From Microcaldota archaeon (GTDB lineage: Archaea; Micrarchaeota; Micrarchaeia; Micrarchaeales; Micrarchaeaceae): a DNA stretch of 64,000 bases. The stretch spans positions 58,058 to 122,057 of the forward strand of contig JAJYLX010000003.1 in NCBI GenBank assembly GCA_021787495.1, read 5' to 3'. The stretch's first letter is position 1. Each line of letters opens with the position of its first letter. The notes under the pieces are model-generated. The model did not search any database and was not told the origin of the DNA. It worked only from the letters and a program-made list of their open reading frames with translations. Made by a program: the position numbers and the translations under genes. Of the stretch, positions 7,538-16,033 are shown one piece after another.

Positions 7538-8989
7538 GTGCTCCTTTATAACACGATGGGCAGGCGAAAGGAAGAGTTCATACCCATAGCCGAAAAAATG
7601 GTCGGCATGTACACGTGCGGGCCGACGGTCTACAACTTCGCGCACATAGGCAACATGGTATCCTACATATACTGGGATGTGCTGAAGAGGGTCTTAAAGC
7701 ATGGGGGCTATGCGGTCAAGCACGTAATGAACATAACGGACGTGGGCCATCGCTTCGACGATGCAGAGTTTGGGAGCGAGGACAAGATGCGCTCGGCGGC
7801 AGAGAGCCAGCACAAGACCCTCAGGGAAATCGCGCTGTTCTACACTGCGCAGTTTGCGGCGGACGCCAAGAGGCTCAACATCATTCCTCCGGATACCGTC
7901 AGGAATGCATCGGACGAGGTTGGGGGAATACTCGATCTAATAGGAAAACTGGAGAGCAGAGGCTACCTTTACCGCCTGGCCGACGGCGAGTGGTTCGACA
8001 CGTCCAGGTTCAAAGATTACGGTGCCTTGACCGGCATGGGATTCGCGGCCCTCAACGAGTCGCTGATGGCCGGAGCACGGGTCGAGAGGCCAGAGGGCCT
8101 CAGGAACATAACCGATTTCGTCGTCTGGAGGCTTTCAAAGCCAGGCGAGACGGACATGGTATGGGACTCGAAGTATGGCAGAGGCTTCCCGGGCTGGCAT
8201 ATCGAGTGCAGTGAGATAAGCATGAAGTACCTCGGGAACCATCTCGACATACACTGCGGCGGCATTGACCACATACCGATACACCACACGAACGAGATAG
8301 CCCAGTCAGAGGCAGCTACAGGGGAGAAGTTCGTGAACTACTGGCTGCACAACGGGTTCATGACCGTCGATGGAAGGAAGATGTCAAAGTCGCTCGGCAA
8401 TGTCTACACGCTGCAGGACCTCATCGACAGGGGGCATTCGCCGCTCGCCTACAGGTACCTTGTAATCAGCAGCCACTACAGGAGCGAGCTCAACTTCACC
8501 TTCAAGGCGCTGGACGGGGCGAGCAGCACGCTCAACAGGATATATGCAGTTGCCGAGAACCTCTCCGATGTGAAGACCGCAGGTGGCGCTGACCCGGTGT
8601 TCGTCGAGGCCGTGCGCGCGCTGTCCAAGAGGTTCTACGAGAACCTCAATGACGACCTGGGCACGCCGGAAGCGCTGAAGAGCTTCCATGAGATAATCAA
8701 CATCTCGAACCAGAGGATGAGCGCCAGAGAGATGACCAAGTCCGAGGCCAGGGCCGCGCTAGATGCGCTGCTTGAGATAGATGGCAGCATACTGGCGCTC
8801 AACCTCTCTGAGAGGGTAGATGGAGTGGTGCTAACGCCAGAGGTTGCGACGCTGCTGAAGGAGAGGGAACGCTTGAGGGAGATGAGGGATTTCGAAGGCG
8901 CCGACAAGATAAGGGGGGCCATCAGAGATAGATATGGGATAGAGCTGGTGGACACCAAGGAGGGTGTGAAACTGAGAAAGGCAAGATAA
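7538..8989 (+). CDS. cysS: Cysteinyl-tRNA synthetase
   Basis: A class I synthetase of about 483 residues that charges tRNA-Cys. The N-terminal CGPTVYNFAHIGN carries the HIGH-type signature and the first zinc ligand; the CGGIDHIPIHHTNEIAQSEA segment supplies further zinc ligands, and GRKMSKSLGN is the KMSKS loop. Length is normal. I prefer the GTG at 7538 because GGTG lies 5 bases upstream; GTG 7532 adds two residues. A TATA element near 7491-7500 gives it its own promoter. Confidence 0.95.
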   Translation: MLLYNTMGRRKEEFIPIAEKMVGMYTCGPTVYNFAHIGNMVSYIYWDVLKRVLKHGGYAVKHVMNITDVGHRFDDAEFGSEDKMRSAAESQHKTLREIALFYTAQFAADAKRLNIIPPDTVRNASDEVGGILDLIGKLESRGYLYRLADGEWFDTSRFKDYGALTGMGFAALNESLMAGARVERPEGLRNITDFVVWRLSKPGETDMVWDSKYGRGFPGWHIECSEISMKYLGNHLDIHCGGIDHIPIHHTNEIAQSEAATGEKFVNYWLHNGFMTVDGRKMSKSLGNVYTLQDLIDRGHSPLAYRYLVISSHYRSELNFTFKALDGASSTLNRIYAVAENLSDVKTAGGADPVFVEAVRALSKRFYENLNDDLGTPEALKSFHEIINISNQRMSAREMTKSEARAALDALLEIDGSILALNLSERVDGVVLTPEVATLLKERERLREMRDFEGADKIRGAIRDRYGIELVDTKEGVKLRKAR

Positions 8990-9004
8990 CGGGAAGTGAC
9001 AGCG

Positions 9005-10195
9005 ATGAGGAATATATCCCTAATAATCATGGACACGATGAGACTGGACGCCTTTAACGAGATTGAGCGCAGGCGCGGCAGGTTCGGAAAGCTCGGCTTT
9101 GGCTCTCTGCAGAACTGCATAGCCCCGTCCCCATGGACTCTGCCTTCGCACGCGTCACTCTTCACCGGCATGTACCCGAAGGAGCACGGCGCCCACGAGA
9201 CCAGAACAGTAAAGGACCTCGACATAGACAACATAATGCTGAGGAAGCCGACGTTGGTGAACGATCTCGCCGGCCTCGGCTACTCCACGTATGGTATCTC
9301 GGCAAACCCGTTCGTCCACCCGATATATGGGTTCGGCGGTTTCACGGAGTTCGTCACAGAATCGTATTTCACGGACATAATAGGCAGCGTGGTAGAGGTC
9401 GCAGACAGCACCAAGAAAAGGATAGCGAAGTACAGGGGAGAGTATGGCACCAATGCCATCAGGCTCGCCGCGAGAATACTCAGGGAAGACCCGAACCTCT
9501 TCATGGAGGCATTCGGGGGCGCGGTGGTGCACACTCCAAAGGCCGCGCTCAAGAAGTTCAGGGCGAAGTTCATAGAGGGTTGGCCTCTCGAGAAGGGCGG
9601 CAGGAACATCGTGAGATACGTCAGGACCGTCAACATGCGCGGGCCAAGCTTCCTGTTCGCCAACCTCATGGAGGTGCACGAGCCCTATACTGGAAAGAAG
9701 GAGACCGACATGAGCGGCGAGACCTCGTTCCTCAAGAGGCAGCCAAGCGAGCAGCTCGTTGAGAGATGGAGACAGCTGTACTCAAAGGCGGCATCGATGG
9801 CTTACTCGTATGCGGCGGACATCGCGGAGGCGCTGGTGAACAGGTATGGCAGCGACCAACTCATAATAGTGACGAGCGACCACGGTCAGGCGTTCGGGGA
9901 GCACGGCTTCATAGGCCACGGGGTCTTCCTTTACGATGAGATAGTGAGGGTGCCGATGCTTGTGTTCGGCGCGACGATGGACACTGCGCCAGGCAGGGGT
10001 TTCTCATCGCTGGTCAACGTCAGGAAACTCGTGCTAGGTTATGCAAGGTACGGAAGGGTGAACATGGGCGCTCTGTCGAGCAGGTCGGTGCGCTCCGAAT
10101 GCTTCGGCATACAACATAACATGGCGGTCGTGAATGGTATAGACAGGGAGAAGGTCGGGCGCAATGATAGGTACAGGAAGCGCGTGTTCAGGTGA
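9005..10195 (+). CDS. Sulfatase/alkaline-phosphatase superfamily hydrolase
   Basis: About 396 residues with the fold's metal-site signatures: IIMDTMRLDAF near the N-terminus, SPWTLPSHASLFTGMYPKEHG (about 42-62) with the nucleophile region, and IIVTSDHGQAFGEHG (about 288-302) with Asp-His metal ligands. The nucleophile is the T or S of PWTLPSH rather than the C/S-x-P-x-R of formylglycine sulfatases, so a phospho- or sulfo-hydrolase or phosphotransferase of the wider superfamily is more likely. The ATG at 9005 has GAAGTGA upstream; a GTG at 8996 is possible. It follows cysS by 15 bases. Substrate unknown; surface glycan or lipid head groups are a guess. Confidence 0.75.
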   Translation: MRNISLIIMDTMRLDAFNEIERRRGRFGKLGFGSLQNCIAPSPWTLPSHASLFTGMYPKEHGAHETRTVKDLDIDNIMLRKPTLVNDLAGLGYSTYGISANPFVHPIYGFGGFTEFVTESYFTDIIGSVVEVADSTKKRIAKYRGEYGTNAIRLAARILREDPNLFMEAFGGAVVHTPKAALKKFRAKFIEGWPLEKGGRNIVRYVRTVNMRGPSFLFANLMEVHEPYTGKKETDMSGETSFLKRQPSEQLVERWRQLYSKAASMAYSYAADIAEALVNRYGSDQLIIVTSDHGQAFGEHGFIGHGVFLYDEIVRVPMLVFGATMDTAPGRGFSSLVNVRKLVLGYARYGRVNMGALSSRSVRSECFGIQHNMAVVNGIDREKVGRNDRYRKRVFR

Positions 10196-10199
10196 AACT

Positions 10200-11420
10200 C
10201 TACACGACCGTGCCTATGCCGACGAACTCCTTGCCGCTGTAGAGCACGAACCTCCCGAGCTCCTTGGTGTCTTTGTATCTCTCGACCGGCAGCTTCCTCG
10301 AGAGGAGGAGCTCGGCTTCTACGGCGTCTAGAGGCTTCACTTCCTTCGCGCTCTTCTCCTCCCCCGTGGCCGGGTTTATGCCGTAGAGCACCTTCACCGC
10401 GCGGCATGGTATGTCTGACCCGTTGAACTTTATGCTCATTCTGCCGCCTATCCTGCCGGTCACGAAGATCTTCGACTTCACGGAGTCGGTCAGCTTCGGG
10501 GCGTCCGCTGCCGAGGATATTATGCTGCCGCGCATCTCTATCTTGATGCTCTTAGCCAGCTTCACCGCGACATTCTCGCCCATCTTTGCGCTGCGCACCC
10601 TCTTGCCCTTCACTGTAATCTCGCTGATCTTGGAAGAGAACCCCGCCGGCAGCGCCTTCACAGCCTCACTCACATGGAGGCGGCCGCTGATTATCCTGCC
10701 GACGACAAGCTCGCCGGACTCGCTCGGAATCACCCCCTGGACTATCATCCTGAGCGCACTCTCCATTTGCTTCTCGTTGCGGCTGGCAAAGTCGTACACC
10801 TCATCGATGAGCGGCTTGGCCCTGTACCACTTCATGAACCTGCTCCTCTCTACCAAGTTCTCGCCATTATAGGCGGATATGGGGACGTACCTGACGTCGC
10901 TCCTTCTGAAGCCTATCTTCTCTATGAATCCTGATAGGCCATCCCTGATCTCGTCGAACCTCTTCTCGTCGTACGAGACGGTGTCCATCTTGTTGACGGC
11001 GACCACCAGCTTGTCGATGCCGAGCATCCTGGATATGAATAGGTGGCGTTTCGTCTGGTCCCTTATGCCCTCATCCTTGTTTGCCGACACGAGCAGCAGC
11101 GCCACTTCGCCGTAGGACGCGCCGCTTATCATGTTCTTTATCAGCTCCTCATGGCCCGGCACGTCGATAAGCGAGAGCGCGATGTCCTTGTATTTTATCT
11201 CCGCCCTTGTCGTGTCGTACGTCATCTCCTGCTCGCGCTCTTCTGTGAAGCTGTCCAGTATGAATGCAGGCTCGAACGGCTTGCCGAGCTTGGTGCTGTA
11301 TTCCTCAGCCTCCTTTATCCTGACCTTCGTGGCGGCGCCGGTCTGCATAAGAAGACTCCCTATCAGCGTCGACTTGCCATGGTCCTTGTGGCCCAGCAAT
11401 GAGATGTTCTTGACCTCCAT
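10200..11420 (-). CDS. cysN: Sulfate adenylyltransferase GTPase subunit CysN-like
   Basis: A 406-residue EF-Tu-type translational-GTPase-fold protein. G1 is GHKDHGKST (about 10-18), G3 is DVPGHEE, G4 is NKMD, then two beta-barrel domains. By sequence alone it could be another EF-Tu paralogue, but it directly follows cysD by 16 bases, the arrangement of the GTP-driven ATP sulfurylase CysDN that makes APS from sulfate and ATP. It lacks a C-terminal APS-kinase fusion. Start MEVKNISLLG at 11420; an extension to 11531 would overlap cysD. Confidence 0.75.
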   Translation of the reverse strand: MEVKNISLLGHKDHGKSTLIGSLLMQTGAATKVRIKEAEEYSTKLGKPFEPAFILDSFTEEREQEMTYDTTRAEIKYKDIALSLIDVPGHEELIKNMISGASYGEVALLLVSANKDEGIRDQTKRHLFISRMLGIDKLVVAVNKMDTVSYDEKRFDEIRDGLSGFIEKIGFRRSDVRYVPISAYNGENLVERSRFMKWYRAKPLIDEVYDFASRNEKQMESALRMIVQGVIPSESGELVVGRIISGRLHVSEAVKALPAGFSSKISEITVKGKRVRSAKMGENVAVKLAKSIKIEMRGSIISSAADAPKLTDSVKSKIFVTGRIGGRMSIKFNGSDIPCRAVKVLYGINPATGEEKSAKEVKPLDAVEAELLLSRKLPVERYKDTKELGRFVLYSGKEFVGIGTVV

Positions 11421-11436
11421 TTGAATCGCCGGTTCG

Positions 11437-12225
11437 TCACATATAGCCAAGTGCGCGGAGGCGCAGCATCGCGTATTCGCGCTCCTTGTCCATGCTCCTG
11501 CCCCCCCTCTCTTCATCCTTCGTAACCTCAAGCTCCTTGATTATGTCATCAACGCTCTTTGCATTGGATTTGAGGGGCACCGTGCAGTGCGTGCAGCCGA
11601 GGCTCCTGTACCTGTACCCGTTCCGGGAGAAATAAAGCGGGTTTACGGGAACCCTCTCCTGCCTCACATACCTCCAGATGTCTATCTCATTCCAGTCGAG
11701 CAGGGGGTGCACCCTCACGTGGCCCTTCGTATCGAGCTTCGAGGTGTAATCGTCCCACAACTCGGCGACCTGGTTCTTGTAGTCCCATTTCCAGTTCTTG
11801 TCCCTCGGGGACATGTAGCGCTCCTTCGCCCTTACACCGTGCTCGTCCCTCCTTATCGAGACTATCAGTGCGTCGAACCCATACTCAGCCATGACCTTCT
11901 TAAGCGCCTCCGGCTTGTTCTTGCCGCAGCAGGCAGACCCCACCATGTCGGGCTTTATCTCGCTCTTCGCGACTATCAGGTCGAGGTTCCACTTGTCTGC
12001 AAGTTCCTGCCTGAACTGGTATGTCTCAGGGAAGTCAATTGAGTTGTCAATGTGGATCACTGGGAATGGCACCTTTCCCAAGAACGCCTTCCTGGTGAGC
12101 GCGAGCATTGTCGTGCTGTCCTTGCCCATGCTCCACAATGCGGCTATCTTCTTAAACTTCAGCTTTGCCTCCCTTATCACGTATATACTCTTTTCCTCCA
12201 ATTCCGGAAGTTCTTGCTTTATCAT
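11437..12225 (-). CDS. cysD: Sulfate adenylyltransferase subunit CysD
   Basis: A 262-residue PP-loop ATP pyrophosphatase. LWSMGKDSTTMLALTRKAF (about 31-49) corresponds to the CysD P-loop SIGKDSS; SIRRDEHGVRAKERYMSPRD matches the CysD RRRDEEKSRAKER segment; and the C-terminus has LGCTHCTVPLKSNAKSVDDI followed by RGGRSMD. These CysD-type signatures distinguish it from PAPS reductase, which carries an ECGLH motif. The ATG at 12225 overlaps the upstream TGA (TGATG), with GGGGAG as ribosome binding site. Together with CysN it should adenylylate sulfate. Confidence 0.85.
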   Translation of the reverse strand: MIKQELPELEEKSIYVIREAKLKFKKIAALWSMGKDSTTMLALTRKAFLGKVPFPVIHIDNSIDFPETYQFRQELADKWNLDLIVAKSEIKPDMVGSACCGKNKPEALKKVMAEYGFDALIVSIRRDEHGVRAKERYMSPRDKNWKWDYKNQVAELWDDYTSKLDTKGHVRVHPLLDWNEIDIWRYVRQERVPVNPLYFSRNGYRYRSLGCTHCTVPLKSNAKSVDDIIKELEVTKDEERGGRSMDKEREYAMLRLRALGYM

Positions 12226-12518
12226 CACATCTCCCCGTTTATTACCTTCAGCCCTATGAGGTACTTGGTCGCACCGGTTATGCCCTTACCCTCGTTCATG
12301 AAGAGCGGGACCTTTGCCTTCAGATTATACTTTGAGTCAAACAGCTCGACGAACGACTTCTTTATGTCCTGTATCCTGTTCAACTTGCCACCGTCCTGGT
12401 ATGCGACCCTGTAGTACACTATGCCGCTGCCTTTCAGCGCAGATCGGAATGCGCCCCACGACTTCTCGTTTGGGGACTTCCAGAGCCCCTCAACTGCCTT
12501 GTCGATCTTGCCTGGCAT
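12225..12518 (-). CDS. Unknown 97-residue protein in the cysDN operon
   Basis: It starts MPGKIDKAVEGLWKSPN at 12518, five bases after the RHH gene, and its stop overlaps the CysD start. It is mixed alpha/beta and basic, without cysteines, membrane segments or a motif I know. Conservation of position with CysD/CysN elsewhere would suggest an accessory or activator subunit of the sulfurylase. No function can be assigned from sequence. Confidence 0.7.
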   Translation of the reverse strand: MPGKIDKAVEGLWKSPNEKSWGAFRSALKGSGIVYYRVAYQDGGKLNRIQDIKKSFVELFDSKYNLKAKVPLFMNEGKGITGATKYLIGLKVINGEM

Positions 12519-12522
12519 GAAT

Positions 12523-12750
12523 TCACCCAACGTACCCGAGGGAATGGAGCCTCTCAACCACGCCGCTGCGGTCCTTGCCCTTTGCCTTCCCCGTGGACAT
12601 GTCGGCCAGCGTCTCACGCAGTATATACGTCGCGTAGTCTGACACGGAAGAGAACCCCGTGCCCTTTATCCTGTCGCCGAGCTTGTCGAACAATACCGAC
12701 GGTATTGTTATTGTCGTATATTTCCTCCTAGATGCTGCTGTCTTGGCCAT
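12523..12750 (-). CDS. Ribbon-helix-helix regulator of the cysDN operon
   Basis: A 75-residue protein starting MAKTAASRRKYTTITIP. The short basic strand YTTITIPSVLFDKLGDRIKG followed by FSSVSDYATYILRETL is the MetJ/Arc/CopG fold, which dimerises and inserts paired strands in DNA. The ATG at 12750 is placed 8 bases after GGTG; upstream ATG 12756 and GTG 12759 are alternatives. It is first in the operon and its promoter carries a perfect palindrome, so autoregulation is likely. Confidence 0.8.
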   Translation of the reverse strand: MAKTAASRRKYTTITIPSVLFDKLGDRIKGTGFSSVSDYATYILRETLADMSTGKAKGKDRSGVVERLHSLGYVG

Positions 12751-12767
12751 CTCCATCACACCAATTG

Positions 12768-12791
12768 CTTATAATGTCATGACATTATAAG
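12768..12791. promoter_or_regulatory. Perfect 24-bp palindromic operator
   Basis: The half-site CTTATAATGTCA (12768-12779) is followed directly by its exact complement to 12791. On the minus strand a TATA box (TTTATATA, near 12801-12809) lies about 25 bases from the palindrome's centre, so the palindrome covers the transcription start of the RHH-cysDN operon. This is a classical repressor site for a dimeric RHH protein. Confidence 0.75.
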
Positions 12792-12841
12792 ACACTAAGA
12801 TATATAAAGGTAATGTGTGGTTGTTTTTTAGCGGAATAGGT

Positions 12842-13813
12842 TCATTGCCCGAGGCCCGGATGCTCATTGTATGCCTTCCTGGCGTGGGCCATCGCCTTCA
12901 GCGAGACGCCCAGCCTCCAGAGCTTCCTATCCCGCAGCTTTATGTTCGAGAGGCCCCTGGAGCCGCTGCTGCCCTTCCATTCGAAGAAGCAGCGGGAGAG
13001 CTGCTGCAGCAGCACAGCGCCCCTCTTCACTGCGGTGAAGTCCTTGTATGCGAAATAGGCATAGCTGACCTGGTATCCATAGAACGTGTCGTCCCTTGTC
13101 CGCTGGTTCGGCGAATTGGTGGATGCGAATCCCTCGAAGTGCACTATGCTCACTTCGCCGTCATACAGTATCTTGAAGCCGTTGTCGCGCACCCTGATGC
13201 AGAAGTCCGCGTCGTCCATGCCGTTGTAGAAGTTCTCGTCGAAGAACCCGACCTTCCTGAAGACGCTGCCCCGTATGAGCGCGAGGGCGCCGGTTATGCC
13301 GCTGACCTCCTCCACCTTGTCATACTGGCCGCCGTCCCTCTCGCCCCAGCCGCGGTTGTGCGGATCGGAGCCTATGACCATGCCGGCGTGCTGTATCCTT
13401 CCGTTCGGGAAGAGCAGCTTGCACCCGACCATCCCGGTGCTGCTGTCCGATTCGGCCAGCTCAACGAGCTTGGACAGCCACAGCCCGTCCTCGACGAGCA
13501 TGTCGGTGTTATACATCAGGATGTAGTCTGGCTTGTACTTCTTGAGCGCGTACTTGATGCCGAAGTTGTTCGTCCTCGCTATGCCGCCGAACCTCTCCTT
13601 TGTCTTCTTTATCGCGAGGTCGACGTGCCCGTACCGGTTGACCATCTCCCTGCTGTTGTCGGTGGAGTTGTTGTCCGCTATGATTATCCTGTAGTTCTTG
13701 TACGACGTCTTGCCTAGCGACTCTATGCATGACTTCAGGATCGGCTTCCCCTTGTACATCACGCTGGCCGAGTTATGGTTTGGTATGACTATTGCCACGA
13801 ACGGTTCCTTCAA
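12842..13813 (-). CDS. Family 2 glycosyltransferase
   Basis: About 323 residues with a GT-A fold: FVAIVIPNHNS at the N-terminus, IIIADNNSTDNS, and YILMYNTDML (NTD as the DXD metal-sugar-nucleotide site), then WGERDGGQYDKVEEVSG and GFFDENFYNGMDDADFCIRV with the acceptor-site ED-type Asp pair. The layout matches rhamnosyl/dTDP-sugar transferases that build cell-surface glycans. An open frame extends to 13870, but a TATA box lies inside that extension (13841-13852), so a start at the TTG 13813 is preferred; it is uncertain by a few codons. Confidence 0.85.
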   Translation of the reverse strand: MKEPFVAIVIPNHNSASVMYKGKPILKSCIESLGKTSYKNYRIIIADNNSTDNSREMVNRYGHVDLAIKKTKERFGGIARTNNFGIKYALKKYKPDYILMYNTDMLVEDGLWLSKLVELAESDSSTGMVGCKLLFPNGRIQHAGMVIGSDPHNRGWGERDGGQYDKVEEVSGITGALALIRGSVFRKVGFFDENFYNGMDDADFCIRVRDNGFKILYDGEVSIVHFEGFASTNSPNQRTRDDTFYGYQVSYAYFAYKDFTAVKRGAVLLQQLSRCFFEWKGSSGSRGLSNIKLRDRKLWRLGVSLKAMAHARKAYNEHPGLGQ

Positions 13814-13840
13814 CGCACCACACAGCCTTGTCTTGCAAGG

Positions 13841-13852
13841 AAAATATAAATA
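13841..13852 (-). promoter_or_regulatory. TATA box of the glycosyltransferase gene
   Basis: Minus-strand TATTTATATTTT about 25 bases before the predicted transcription start near 13820. It argues that in-frame codons upstream of about 13820 are not translated. Confidence 0.5.
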
Positions 13853-13866
13853 TGCCGGGTCTGTGC

Positions 13867-14781
13867 TCAATGCTTTGCCGCGGGCCTTTCGTTCGCCTTC
13901 GTCATCAGTCTCGACCAGATGGAACTGTGCTTCAACAGCCCCCGCGCGGCGCCTCCCAGCTGCCGCTTCTGGTACTTGTCGGACACCGTATCTATCTCGT
14001 CCACATGCCTCTTCGAAAGCCTGAAGGCAGCGGCCTCCGCATCCTCCTCAACATGTGCCGCCGAGGACGCCTTAGGTATCGGTATCGTTCCCTTGCACAT
14101 GAGCCAGTTGAGCGCCACCTGCACTGGCGTTTTCCCGTATCCTTCGCCTATATCAGAGAGCTTCCCGAGCAGGGGCGCATATTTTTTGTCGAGCAGCGTG
14201 CCGCGGACGACTGGGCTGTATGCGAGCATCTCCATCCTGTTCCGTCTGCAGTAATCCAGTATCCCGCCCTCTATGGCCCTCACGACCACGCTGTACTCGT
14301 CCTGCGCTGCCCCTATCCTGGAATGGTCAAGGGCGGCCTGCACATCTTTTGCCTCATTCACTTCGTAATTGCTTATGCCTATGTGCCTTATCAATCCCTC
14401 GTCCAGCAGGCGCTCCATCGCCCTTGCAGTCTCGGCCGTCGGGATGCGCTTGCTCGGCCAGTGAAGATAATAGAGATCGATGTACTTCAGGCCGAGCCGC
14501 GACAGGCTCCTTTTGCATGCGCTTATGACGTCGTCATTGTGGAAATGGTGCGGTGAGACCTTGGTTGAAATGAATAGGTCCTCCCTCTCATACCCCTTGA
14601 TTGTGTCACCCACGAGGGATTCCGTCCCATACATCTCGGCCGTGTCTATCAGATTTATCCCCAGATCCAGGGCATGCCTTATCGCTTTGGTTTCTGCTGT
14701 GCGGTCCCTGCCCATCTTCCAGGTGCCTATGCCGATGATGCTGACCTTGTCCTGCCCTCCCCCGAACCTTATGTACTCCAT
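13867..14781 (-). CDS. Aldo/keto reductase
   Basis: A 304-residue TIM-barrel NADPH oxidoreductase. The catalytic tetrad is visible: DTAEMYG (Asp and Tyr), STKVSPH (Lys) and YYLHWPS (His). The cofactor loop IPIPKASSAAHVEED is near the C-terminus. Substrate cannot be told from sequence. A second family member lies at 43570-44433. Confidence 0.9.
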   Translation of the reverse strand: MEYIRFGGGQDKVSIIGIGTWKMGRDRTAETKAIRHALDLGINLIDTAEMYGTESLVGDTIKGYEREDLFISTKVSPHHFHNDDVISACKRSLSRLGLKYIDLYYLHWPSKRIPTAETARAMERLLDEGLIRHIGISNYEVNEAKDVQAALDHSRIGAAQDEYSVVVRAIEGGILDYCRRNRMEMLAYSPVVRGTLLDKKYAPLLGKLSDIGEGYGKTPVQVALNWLMCKGTIPIPKASSAAHVEEDAEAAAFRLSKRHVDEIDTVSDKYQKRQLGGAARGLLKHSSIWSRLMTKANERPAAKH

Positions 14782-14790
14782 TGCACCGGC

Positions 14791-15282
14791 CTATTTCTTG
14801 TATCCTATTTTCCTCACGAATTCGCGCCTTTCCACCTTGTCTGCGCTGTTTTCTATCCCTATAGAGTCCTGGCCGTCTATGACGCCGAGGACCGAGCTGC
14901 TGCCCCCTTCGCTGGCCACTATCACCTTGACAGAGTTCGCCGTGGCGCAGTATATGCGCGCGACCTCGCTCACGCCTGAAACGTGCTTTACGACGTTTAT
15001 AGGGAATGCGCCCCTGAACAACACAAGGAATGTGTGCCCAGCGGCGATTGAGAGCAGGTTCTCCGCCGCCTGCTTCTCCAGCGCGCCGTCATTGCCCTCC
15101 GTCCGTACCAGCCTCTTGCCGCTTGCCTCTGCGAAGGCGACGCCGAACTTTATGCCTGGCGCAGCGCCCGCCATCGCCTCGTAGAGGTCCTCCGCGGTCT
15201 TGATGAACCCGGCATGTCCGAGGATCAGCTGTGTCTCGTCATCCTTCTTTATTCCCACGATTTTGTACTCCACAACGCTCAC
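14791..15282 (-). CDS. DUF355 adenosine-specific kinase family protein
   Basis: A 163-residue protein whose segments KFGVAFAEASGKRLVRTEGND and IYCATANSVKVIVA, then VLGVIDG, match the archaeal DUF355 family, structurally linked to adenosine binding and sometimes annotated adenosine-specific kinase. Its cellular role is not settled. Its start overlaps the stop of the upstream methylase (15279-15282), so the two are probably co-translated. Confidence 0.8.
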   Translation of the reverse strand: MSVVEYKIVGIKKDDETQLILGHAGFIKTAEDLYEAMAGAAPGIKFGVAFAEASGKRLVRTEGNDGALEKQAAENLLSIAAGHTFLVLFRGAFPINVVKHVSGVSEVARIYCATANSVKVIVASEGGSSSVLGVIDGQDSIGIENSADKVERREFVRKIGYKK

Positions 15283-15845
15283 CTGAACGCAAGAACGGCG
15301 AGCTCTTCGAAGAAGAGCCTTTCGCTCCCGGCAATATTCGCGTTCAATCTTTTAACGTCTTGCTGGTAATCATTCAACGAGCTCTCCAAGAGCAGAACTA
15401 TGTGGTCGTCTTCGACATGCTCGCGGAACCGCGACAGGAACCTGTCAATCAGCTCCCTGCCTTTGATGCCCCCATCCAGGGAGCGGTCCACAATCCCGTT
15501 CTTGGTGGGCGCAGAATGCAAGTACGGCGGATTGAAAATTATGGTATTGAACCTTGAGCTTATGGAGCTGAACAGGTCGGTCTCTATGAACCTGCCCTGC
15601 ACCCCGTTCGCGGACGCATTTGCGCGGGCCTGCCGGACCGCATCCTTTGAGATGTCGGCGAACGTAACATCGCACCCCAGCTTCGCGGCTACAATCCCCT
15701 GTATTCCGCTGCCGGTCCCCATGTCAAGGACCCTGCCGAATGCGTATCTCTCCACGGCGCCGGCGAGCAGGTGCGAATCCTCCCTGGGAGAATACACGTT
15801 TCCGGATGCCGATATCTTGATTTCGTCGGCTATCATAGGCACCAT
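15279..15845 (-). CDS. HemK/Mtq2-type methyltransferase
   Basis: A class I SAM methyltransferase of about 188 residues. VYSPREDSHLL precedes motif I VLDMGTGSGIQG, and NTIIFNPPYLHS is the NPPY catalytic motif. These, with small size, match archaeal Mtq2-like enzymes that methylate the GGQ glutamine of aRF1. The open frame runs to a TTG at 15872, but that start falls inside the 5S rRNA gene, so ATG 15845 or 15836 is used instead; they cannot be separated. Confidence 0.85.
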   Translation of the reverse strand: MVPMIADEIKISASGNVYSPREDSHLLAGAVERYAFGRVLDMGTGSGIQGIVAAKLGCDVTFADISKDAVRQARANASANGVQGRFIETDLFSSISSRFNTIIFNPPYLHSAPTKNGIVDRSLDGGIKGRELIDRFLSRFREHVEDDHIVLLLESSLNDYQQDVKRLNANIAGSERLFFEELAVLAFR

Positions 15846-15859
15846 TGGAAAAGCAGAAA

Positions 15860-15975
15860 TGCCAAACAGCAACGTGCTTTCCCGCCGTTAAGCAGTACAC
15901 ACACGTCGTGAGCGGGCTTGGCTTCCGAGTTCGGAATGGGTTCGGGCATTTCCCCGCTCCTGTTACCGTTTGACA
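15860..15975 (-). rRNA. rrf: 5S ribosomal RNA
   Basis: The minus strand contains the near-invariant 5S core CCCATTCCGAACTCGGAAG. The ends TGTCAAACGG (from 15975) and CTGTTTGGCA (to 15860) pair over 10 positions with two wobbles to form helix I, giving a 116-base molecule. A TATA box at 15996-16004 lies about 25 bases before the 5' end. No 16S or 23S gene is nearby, so 5S is transcribed alone here. Confidence 0.93.
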
Positions 15976-15995
15976 ATCTTTATTGTTGTTTAAGA

Positions 15996-16004
15996 TTTTT
16001 ATAT
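15996..16004 (-). promoter_or_regulatory. TATA box of the 5S rRNA gene
   Basis: Minus-strand ATATAAAAA centred about 25 bases before the mature 5S 5' end at 15975. Confidence 0.6.
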
Positions 16005-16033
16005 GTTGCTGGTCGGTCGCGGTTATGCGGCGG

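Noticed and set aside
15846..15872. TTG start of the HemK-like methylase at 15872
   Set aside because: It falls within the 3' strand of 5S rRNA helix I, so translation most likely begins at 15845 or 15836.
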